Source: an uncultured Ignavibacteria bacterium (GTDB taxonomy: Bacteria; Bacteroidota; Ignavibacteria; SZUA-365). Taken from it: DNA of 20,793 nt. Where the stretch lies: the NCBI GenBank assembly GCA_913060595.1, contig CAJXSA010000016.1, positions 1-20,793 on the forward strand, read 5' to 3'. The position numbers and the translations under genes were made by a program. The notes under the pieces were generated by a model. That model made no database searches. It saw nothing but the letters and a program-made list of their open reading frames with translations, and was not told the DNA's origin. Shown one piece after another: positions 14,582-20,793 of this stretch. Every line of letters begins with the position of its first letter. Position 1 is the stretch's first letter.

Positions 14582-16666
14582 ATGAAACACGCACCTCTTT
14601 ACATTTTTATGGCATTCCTCCTTGTCGGTCCGACAGTATTCGGGCAGTCACGCGAGGTGAATCCTGAATGGGAGAAAAACATCAAGAGACGGCTGGAGCA
14701 CATGCTCGAGGAGAAGCTTCACTCGCACGCATTCGAGCAGCATGCGGGCGGCACGTTTGAGAAGGGCACGACGCAGATCGGCACAGAAGTGGAAGTCAGC
14801 GGGCATTCGCGCATGGAATCCGAAATCCATGCCGCGATCAATCCGACGGACACGGCGAACATCGTCATCGCTCCCATCCAGGAAGTCACTTCCGGTGGAT
14901 CCATGGGGGGCGGACAGCTCAGCCTTCCGCTGTACATCACCACGGATTTCGGTCAGACCTGGACGACCTCATCGTTCAGCGGCGGCGGAGGAGGCGGGGG
15001 AGATCCCGTGCTCGCATTTGCGGCGGACGGCACGCTGTATTTCAGCTGGCTGCATCTCACGCAGAGCGGTATGTCGATGACAATCAATATGCTGTTCGCG
15101 TCCTCAACTGACGGTGGTTTCACATGGAGCGCGGTCGATACGATCGACAGCGGCACCATGAGTATGATGGGCGGGGGCAGAATGGTCGACAAGCAGTGGA
15201 TGGCGGTCGACAAATCGAATTCCACGCGTAAGGGCACGCTATATACGATTTACGTCCTCATGGAAATGCAGGGAATGAGCCAGAACATGGCAGTCGCCAT
15301 CAAGCGCAAGCTGCCCGGGCATGCGGCGTTCGAGAATACCGTTGTCGAACTCACGGACGCGTCGTTCTCCGAAGTGCAGTTCCCCAGCGTCAGCGTGGAC
15401 GCGACGGGCATGGTGCACGCATTCTGGTGGGGAATAAAGAACGGGAGCTCGGGACTGTGGCACCGGTCTTCGAGTGACGGCAGCACATTCGGATCGACGC
15501 ATTTCATCGCGGGCGTGCGCTTCCCGCAGCAGGGCAGTAATGTCAGTGTGCCGGATCATCTCCCGCAGCGCCTGGGAGTGATGCCGCAGTTCGAAGTGGA
15601 TAATCATCCCGGCAGTCCGCATACCGGCGCGATGTACGCGGTCTGGAACGCGAATGATCCCGGTACGGGTGCCGGCTCCTACAACGAGCCGTTTCATGTC
15701 TATTTCTCGGTGTCGACGAACGGCGGATCGTCCTGGTCCACCGCAAAGCGCATCGACGATCTCAGTGTGAGCAATACGCATCAATTTCACCCGAGCATCT
15801 CAGTGAGTCCGAGCGGCACCGTCATCGCCACCTGGTACGACGGTCGCGACGACACGCTCAACACCAAGGTCCACTATTACACCGCGTTCAGCACGGACAG
15901 GGGAGCGACATGGACTGGCAACGTCCGCGTTTCCACGCGCAGCTCCGACATGAGTGAGAGCGTGCAGGGCAGATTCGGCATCGGCGATTACGACAAAGCA
16001 CTCAGCACGGGACATTACGCGATCCCGATCTGGAGCGACGGCCGGTCGAACAGCGGCGATATGAACGTGTACGCGGCCTTCGTGCCGATCGGCCAGGTCG
16101 TGCCCGTCGAGCTGTCGTCCTTCACCGCCAGCGTCCACGACAGAATCGTCACGCTCCGCTGGCGCACGGAATCCGAAGTCAACAACGCCGGCTTCGAGGT
16201 GCAGCCCTCCCGGGACGGCGAAGAGTTCACGACGAGCGCCTTTGTGCCGGGATCCGGCACGACGCTCCTGCCGCGGGAGTACGTGCATCAGGAACCGATC
16301 GACGAGCCGCGGTACTACCGTCTCAAGCAGGTGGATCACGACGGGAGCTTCGCGTACTCGCCCGTCGTCCAGGCCGTTCCCGCCGCACCCGACGGCATCG
16401 AACTTGCGCAGAGCTTCCCGAATCCGACAGCCGACGCCACGACGATTCCATTCAGCATCGCACAGCAGTCGGAAGTCTCCGTGACGATTTACGACCTGCT
16501 CGGGACACCTGTCAAGACCATTGTGTCCGGGACCATGCCGGGCGGGACGCATTCGGTTACCTGGGACGGCAGAGACGCCCGCGGCGAACGCGTCGTCCCG
16601 GGCGTGTACATGTACACACTCAAAACACCCGATGCATTGATCACCAGGACAGTGACGATCCAGTGA
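14582..16666 (+). CDS. Secreted Asp-box (BNR) propeller protein with T9SS sorting domain
   Basis: From the ATG at 14582 the protein has 694 residues. This start sits directly at a signal peptide (MKHAPLYIFMAFLLVGPTVFGQ); an upstream in-frame ATG at 14519 would add 21 residues that do not look like a signal. Four Asp-box motifs (S/T-x-D/N-x-G-x-x-W) occur at about residues 120-127, 175-182, 378-385 and 437-444, as in sialidase-like and photosynthesis-stability-like propellers. Whether sialidase catalytic Arg residues are present cannot be judged by eye. A seven-glycine run sits at 134-140. Residues about 507-600 are a fibronectin-like module shared with the beta-helix protein. Residues about 606-694 are a T9SS type A domain (SFPNPTAD, IYDLLGTPV, PGVYMYTL). 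A strong terminator follows the stop. Confidence 0.88.
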   Translation: MKHAPLYIFMAFLLVGPTVFGQSREVNPEWEKNIKRRLEHMLEEKLHSHAFEQHAGGTFEKGTTQIGTEVEVSGHSRMESEIHAAINPTDTANIVIAPIQEVTSGGSMGGGQLSLPLYITTDFGQTWTTSSFSGGGGGGGDPVLAFAADGTLYFSWLHLTQSGMSMTINMLFASSTDGGFTWSAVDTIDSGTMSMMGGGRMVDKQWMAVDKSNSTRKGTLYTIYVLMEMQGMSQNMAVAIKRKLPGHAAFENTVVELTDASFSEVQFPSVSVDATGMVHAFWWGIKNGSSGLWHRSSSDGSTFGSTHFIAGVRFPQQGSNVSVPDHLPQRLGVMPQFEVDNHPGSPHTGAMYAVWNANDPGTGAGSYNEPFHVYFSVSTNGGSSWSTAKRIDDLSVSNTHQFHPSISVSPSGTVIATWYDGRDDTLNTKVHYYTAFSTDRGATWTGNVRVSTRSSDMSESVQGRFGIGDYDKALSTGHYAIPIWSDGRSNSGDMNVYAAFVPIGQVVPVELSSFTASVHDRIVTLRWRTESEVNNAGFEVQPSRDGEEFTTSAFVPGSGTTLLPREYVHQEPIDEPRYYRLKQVDHDGSFAYSPVVQAVPAAPDGIELAQSFPNPTADATTIPFSIAQQSEVSVTIYDLLGTPVKTIVSGTMPGGTHSVTWDGRDARGERVVPGVYMYTLKTPDALITRTVTIQ

Positions 16667-16683
16667 CCCTGTCAGCAACCACT

Positions 16684-16722
16684 ATGGAAGAGAGCCCCGG
16701 TCGATGCCGGGGCTTTTTCCAT
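16684..16722 (+). terminator. Intrinsic terminator after the Asp-box gene
   Basis: AGCCCCGG (16693-16700) and CCGGGGCT (16707-16714) form a perfect 8-bp stem with a 6-nt loop, followed by five T residues. ATGGAA and TTCCAT extend the pairing outside. It starts 18 bp after the stop codon and serves plus-strand transcripts only. Confidence 0.85.
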
Positions 16723-16884
16723 ATACCGGCAGCACGACGCCTGGCAGTGTGTCTGTCACCTGTGGCAGCACCCTGCAAGAAATTCCCTGAAGTGACTATA
16801 GAGGAAAATGAATGAAATCGCGCAGGGACATCACACGCGAATACAAGGCACGGAAACATCCCGCTGGCATATGTATCGTCAAAG

Positions 16885-19296
16885 TTACCGTTGCGGTACT
16901 ACCATCACGCGCCGGGTAACGGTACCGTCCGCGCCGTGGAGTCGAATGAAATACAGTCCGGGCAACCTGTCCGCGACATGGAAGGTTACCGACTGCGGAT
17001 TCGTGTCAGATATAGGGATTTTCTGCACGAGGCGACCGAGCATATCGTAGAGACCAAGCCAGGCGTTCTTTCCCGGTCCCGGGGCGAACGTCGCCGTGAG
17101 CGCATCGCGGGCAGGATTCGGATACACGGTCAGCTCTGCTGTGCGCGGCACAGCACGGGCTTCCCCTGTGACGTCCGTGGAGATGCCCGGACGAAATACG
17201 CTCGGTGCGCCGTCATAGGATTCGTACCATTCTTCTACGAGGGAGGTGAAATCCGTGACCTGAATATCGCCAAGGTTCCGCATGCGCGCGAGAGGAATGA
17301 GGATGCTGTCTTCAAGCAGACGCCGTTCCGCGGGGAGGAGGAGTTGTGACGGTGTGATGTGCAGGGAAGCAGTCAGAATGCTGTCCGCACGGACGGCACC
17401 GCCCCGACGCAGTCGGACGAGTTCGCGTACACCTTCCATGTCGCCGGTGTACTGACCCACGCAGGTGATATTTGCCTGCGGATCGTCGTCGAAGTAATGC
17501 CAGCGATCTGCCGGACGCCAGATCCCGCTCACGACAGGATCGTTCACATGACCGGGGGTGCCGGAGCCCATGAGAATATCTCCCCTCCAGGATGCCCATG
17601 GATACATGCTGCCCGGGACCGGGGCACGGAAGCGGTCCCAGTTCTGAAATTCCGGCAGCGAAGGATCCCAGACGTGTCCGCCAATCACGGTACTCCCGCC
17701 CGCGCCCAGCGAGTCGAGGAGGTGCGCGACGTCCGTGTAGTTGTAGCCCTGTTTTTCATGCGAGTGCGCATCGACGGACATCCCCATGTCCTCACGCAGC
17801 CATGTGAGCACGGGTTTGCCGTTCGTGGCGGGGGAAAGCAGATCTGTTTCAAAGCGCAGTGCCGCGAGCAGGAATTTCCAGTCCGGCTGCAGGCTCCAGG
17901 AAAGGCCGTACTGTGCGAGTTTCTTCGCGAATGCGATGATGCCGTCGCGCACCTCTTTATATTGCACCCGTGCCTCGGGCATATCCAGTTCCGCGCGCGG
18001 CGTATTGTCCTCGATATGGGTAAAGAGCACGACGCCGACCGGAGGCTGCTGCGTAACGAATTGTGAGAGGGGCAGGCGGCGGTAGTTGATTTTCCAGCCG
18101 GGATTCTTCTCATACCACGCGACGGCAATGGTGCTGTCATCATGCCGGGCGAGAGCAGCACCGATCTGCACCCCTGTTCCGACCGCGATGGCCTGCGGTT
18201 CACCGATGCGCTGCCAGTTCTGATCGAAGGCCGAGACGTATACGCGTGTATCATCCGGACCGTCCTTGCGCGTCCAGCAGATGAGATGCCGTCCCCCTTC
18301 GATGGTGAGATAGGCGGCGTCGGGGATGCTGCTGCCGGTGCCGCTTCCCGGCATGAAATGCACCTCATCACAGAGAACGGTGGCTGCGCTTTCATTGCCT
18401 GCAGCGTCATAGCGTCGTACGATGAGGGAGTCCGTTCCGGGGAGAAGCTCGATCACATCCATTGCGCCATCGTCATGCGCGATGCAGTGTGTGACCTGCG
18501 AAGGACAGGCGATGTCCATCCGGCGCAGGGTGTCGATGCGCAGCGTGCTTCCATCCGTGCCCCGCAGCCGGTAGCGGAGATATGTTTTTGTGTCCCCGGC
18601 ACTTTTCACCTGGTCCCTGTGCAGCAGAAACGGTGTGCCCGATTCGGAAAAGGCACCGAGCATGACGTCGGATGGACAGGAGCCGGAAATTCTGCGCACG
18701 TCAGCAGGAGCATGGACCGTCGGCTGCTGTCCGGGACGCCAGAGCATCCAGCGCTGTTCCTGCCAGTCCGCCCCCGGACCGGGATACGCCATAATTTCAA
18801 AGCGGAGCGTCGCAGAGATCAGCACCTTCCCTTCATGGGTGGCGGATTGCATGAATTCCAGGGATTGAAACTGTGACGGATCGTCGGTGAGACTCGAGGA
18901 TGACAGGAGCGTCAGGAGCGTATCGGTTTCTCCGACGACGGAAAACGGATCCCTCGTGTGCAGGAAGTACGATTGCTTCGAATAGAGATAGCCCGCTCCG
19001 TTCCATACAGTGTCACGCATGTGCAGAAAGGCCCAGTTGCCGTTCGACAGGGCGATAATGCCCAGCTGCGGAATACTCTCCCGCACCAGCGTCCCGCGGT
19101 TTCCGCCGGAATCGAAGTGCTGCCATTTCTCCGGCCAGGCAACGATGGAACTGCCGTCCGATCCCACCACGATTCGCGGCGGTGTTTGAAGCGTTTCCCC
19201 GTACAACAGTTCGGAGAGCGTCCACACCGGCGTCTGGCCATAAACGGATACTGCCGTAAGCAACAGTGTCGTGATTCCCAGGGCGAAAGTTTTCAT
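16885..19296 (-). CDS. Secreted propeller plus deacetylase-like protein with T9SS sorting domain
   Basis: From the ATG at 19296 the protein has 803 residues. A GGAAGG site precedes it; a TTG at 19314 would overlap that site. The signal peptide ends near residue 20 (VSVYGQ). Residues about 25-405 contain propeller-like strands such as SSIVAWPEKW, HLICWTRKDG and TIAVAWYEKN. About 418-690 is a separate domain that begins GVVLFTHIED (H427, E429, D430), continues with VDAHSHE (D509, H511, H513) and TVIGGHVWDP (H541), and resembles a polysaccharide-deacetylase or related metal-dependent barrel. The last 85 or so residues are a T9SS type A domain (YPNPARD, YDMLGRLV, GLYFIRLHG). It may act on an extracellular polymer, by inference. 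Its own promoter lies at 19339-19367. Confidence 0.85.
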   Translation of the reverse strand: MKTFALGITTLLLTAVSVYGQTPVWTLSELLYGETLQTPPRIVVGSDGSSIVAWPEKWQHFDSGGNRGTLVRESIPQLGIIALSNGNWAFLHMRDTVWNGAGYLYSKQSYFLHTRDPFSVVGETDTLLTLLSSSSLTDDPSQFQSLEFMQSATHEGKVLISATLRFEIMAYPGPGADWQEQRWMLWRPGQQPTVHAPADVRRISGSCPSDVMLGAFSESGTPFLLHRDQVKSAGDTKTYLRYRLRGTDGSTLRIDTLRRMDIACPSQVTHCIAHDDGAMDVIELLPGTDSLIVRRYDAAGNESAATVLCDEVHFMPGSGTGSSIPDAAYLTIEGGRHLICWTRKDGPDDTRVYVSAFDQNWQRIGEPQAIAVGTGVQIGAALARHDDSTIAVAWYEKNPGWKINYRRLPLSQFVTQQPPVGVVLFTHIEDNTPRAELDMPEARVQYKEVRDGIIAFAKKLAQYGLSWSLQPDWKFLLAALRFETDLLSPATNGKPVLTWLREDMGMSVDAHSHEKQGYNYTDVAHLLDSLGAGGSTVIGGHVWDPSLPEFQNWDRFRAPVPGSMYPWASWRGDILMGSGTPGHVNDPVVSGIWRPADRWHYFDDDPQANITCVGQYTGDMEGVRELVRLRRGGAVRADSILTASLHITPSQLLLPAERRLLEDSILIPLARMRNLGDIQVTDFTSLVEEWYESYDGAPSVFRPGISTDVTGEARAVPRTAELTVYPNPARDALTATFAPGPGKNAWLGLYDMLGRLVQKIPISDTNPQSVTFHVADRLPGLYFIRLHGADGTVTRRVMVVPQR

Positions 19297-19338
19297 GCGA
19301 CCTTCCTTCAACAAAATGCCCCACTGTGGTCTGTGACC

Positions 19339-19367
19339 ATTCTACCCAGGGACACGCAAAGAAGCAA
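19339..19367 (-). promoter_or_regulatory. Sigma70-like promoter for the deacetylase-like cargo gene
   Basis: On the minus strand TTGCTT (19367-19362) and TAGAAT (19344-19339) are separated by 17 bp. The -10 ends 42 bp before the ATG at 19296. Confidence 0.55.
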
Positions 19368-19414
19368 GAACGTTCCCCGCAGCGGATGGCGTCGGACGGT
19401 TTTGCATTCTGTAC

Positions 19415-20793
19415 CTATTGTCCTGTGCCCGGGGAGTCGCTGATGGTGATATGGTACTCGGAGAGGAAGGTGTTGATCGCATCGATGCGTCCGACGAGCA
19501 GCATTTCCATATCGGATGCCAGACGCATGTTGGGATCGGGATTGACGATGGTTTCATCCCCGGAGTAGAGGGCGATGACGCTGCAGCCGGTTCTGGCACG
19601 GATGCCGGAGCTGCGCAGGGTGCTGCCGCTGAGGCGGCGCGGGACCGGAATGCGGGTGATATCGAGTCCCTCGGCCAGCATCATGACGCGATCGGCCTTC
19701 AGGAAGTGCATGATGGCGTTCGATCCGAGCGAGGCGTAGGAGAGAACGGCGTCGGCGCCGGCCCGGTGCAGCGTCGAAATGTTGCGCTCGAGTGTCGCCC
19801 GGCTGACGATATGCACATCGCGACGCAGACGGCGGCAGTAGATGGTGAGGTAAATGTTGGTGTTGTCGTCCTGCGTGGTGATGATGACGGTCGTGGCGCG
19901 TCCGATACCCGCTTTCGTCAGCGTATCCAGATCCGCAGCGGAGCCGACGACATAGGGAGATGTTTCCCGCGCCACGAGCGGATTTTTCTCGACGATGGCG
20001 TGCGGGATGTCGCGCTGATTGAGCACGTCCGCGACACTTCGCCCCACGCGGCCCCCGCCCAGGATGAGGACGTAGGCCTCATCGGTTCCGGCACGGTGAA
20101 AGCGTTCTTCGTAGCGATGGAACTGTTCCTCGGATCCGGCGAGCACGAGCACGGTCGCGTTTCCGAGGTGTGCGTCGATATCCGGCATGTGAAAGACGCC
20201 GCGCTCCCAGATGCCGACGACGGTGACGCCGGTCTGCTCGCGCAGGGCGCTTTCCCGCAGCGTTTTGCCGATCAGCTTCGTACCGTTGACGGGGGCTTCC
20301 GCGATTTTCAGCGGATCGAAGGCGCCGATGACATTGGCATGCACTTTTCCGCCGATGACGCGGTTGGCGAGGGCGTTGCCGAGAACTTCCGTGAGGCGCA
20401 GCACGCGGGTGCTGCCCGCAAGTGTCATGATGTCGACGGAATCGGGGGAGTCGGCCAGAGACACGACGGGGACATCGTTGTCGAGTTCCCTGATGGTCGA
20501 GATGACATTGGTGTTGATTTCATCCGTCCCGTTGACGAACACCAGCGCCGCGTCGCTGACGCGCAGGCGGAGATAGGTGTCGGGATCATCCCGTTCCCCG
20601 AGCACGACCCGGATGCCGGCGTCATGCAGATCGAGCGCGGTCTGCAGGTCGTCGACCAGCAGCGCATACGGCGTCTGGTATCCCTGGAGCTTGTCGATGA
20701 GGCTCATGCCGACCGGATCGGAGAAGGTGACGAGGACGTGCCCCGCTGTGCCCTCAGGGAGTTCACGCGGCGCCTGCGCGCGGGTCCGGGCCT
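19415..20793 (-). CDS. Tandem RCK (TrkA-N/TrkA-C) protein, probable K+ channel subunit (5' end outside window)
   Basis: The frame is open to the right edge, giving 458 visible residues. The ATG at 20707 is probably internal, because the upstream codons encode GHVLVTFSDPVG, the expected first strand and loop of a TrkA-N domain. The order is: a degenerate TrkA-N (20741 to about 20330), a TrkA-C (about 20320-20100, with LIGKTLRESALREQTGVTVV), a canonical TrkA-N with GGGRVG (20059-20042) and an acidic VEKNP, and a second TrkA-C ending near the stop. RCK domains bind NAD(H), nucleotides or ions and gate potassium channels or transporters. Two in tandem after a short linker suggest an ion-channel pore N-terminal to this, outside the window. 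The first domain lacks the GxGxxG loop, so it probably does not bind dinucleotide. There is no gene-order link to the secreted proteins. Confidence 0.88.
   Translation of the reverse strand, partial: ARTRAQAPRELPEGTAGHVLVTFSDPVGMSLIDKLQGYQTPYALLVDDLQTALDLHDAGIRVVLGERDDPDTYLRLRVSDAALVFVNGTDEINTNVISTIRELDNDVPVVSLADSPDSVDIMTLAGSTRVLRLTEVLGNALANRVIGGKVHANVIGAFDPLKIAEAPVNGTKLIGKTLRESALREQTGVTVVGIWERGVFHMPDIDAHLGNATVLVLAGSEEQFHRYEERFHRAGTDEAYVLILGGGRVGRSVADVLNQRDIPHAIVEKNPLVARETSPYVVGSAADLDTLTKAGIGRATTVIITTQDDNTNIYLTIYCRRLRRDVHIVSRATLERNISTLHRAGADAVLSYASLGSNAIMHFLKADRVMMLAEGLDITRIPVPRRLSGSTLRSSGIRARTGCSVIALYSGDETIVNPDPNMRLASDMEMLLVGRIDAINTFLSEYHITISDSPGTGQ

Noticed and set aside
13483..19296. A single operon of secreted proteins
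   Set aside because: Gene orientations alternate, and a strong terminator and separate promoters lie between them.

Overview
The window is about 20.8 kb of GC-rich bacterial DNA. Six predicted proteins end in a type IX secretion system (T9SS) type A sorting domain, and a TonB-dependent receptor carries an N-terminal carboxypeptidase-regulatory-like domain. Together these place the source in the Bacteroidota/Chlorobiota/Ignavibacteria/Kapabacteria part of the FCB group. The high GC, and promoters that look like classical -35/-10 elements rather than the Bacteroides TTTG/TAnnTTTG type, make a non-Bacteroidia lineage such as Kapabacteria or Ignavibacteria plausible. The exact taxon is inference.

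Left part (1-4237): a SAM-dependent methyltransferase cut by the left edge (minus), a six-helix membrane protein, and a four-copy 39-bp tandem repeat that starts on that protein's stop codon. A four-helix membrane protein and a small exported protein follow as a probable operon. A HEAT-like helical protein is convergent with them. These are ordinary cell-envelope and housekeeping genes apart from the repeat array.

Middle and right part (4507-19296): a secretion-rich block. It holds a seven-repeat PQQ-type propeller with a sorting domain plus a downstream thioredoxin-like lipoprotein, the TonB-dependent receptor, and five more T9SS cargo proteins. The cargo are a four-module Ig-like protein, a parallel beta-helix protein, a beta-sandwich protein, an Asp-box (BNR) propeller, and a propeller fused to a polysaccharide-deacetylase-like domain. 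The cargo share the C-terminal sorting domain, and two of them also share an adjacent module of about 90 residues. They look like surface or secreted proteins for binding or processing extracellular polymers. Gene orientations alternate, so they are mostly separate transcription units. No T9SS machinery gene is present.

Right edge (19415-20793): a tandem RCK (TrkA-N/TrkA-C) protein whose N-terminus, probably an ion-channel pore, lies outside the window.

No rRNA, tRNA, CRISPR array, transposase or phage gene was seen. Four well-spaced sigma70-like promoters, one clear intrinsic terminator and several inverted repeats at gene junctions are recorded. I did not find an obvious new defence or mobile system. 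The most unusual items are the 39-bp repeat array, the four-module secreted protein, the deacetylase-like T9SS cargo, and the receptor with a CxxC motif in its plug.
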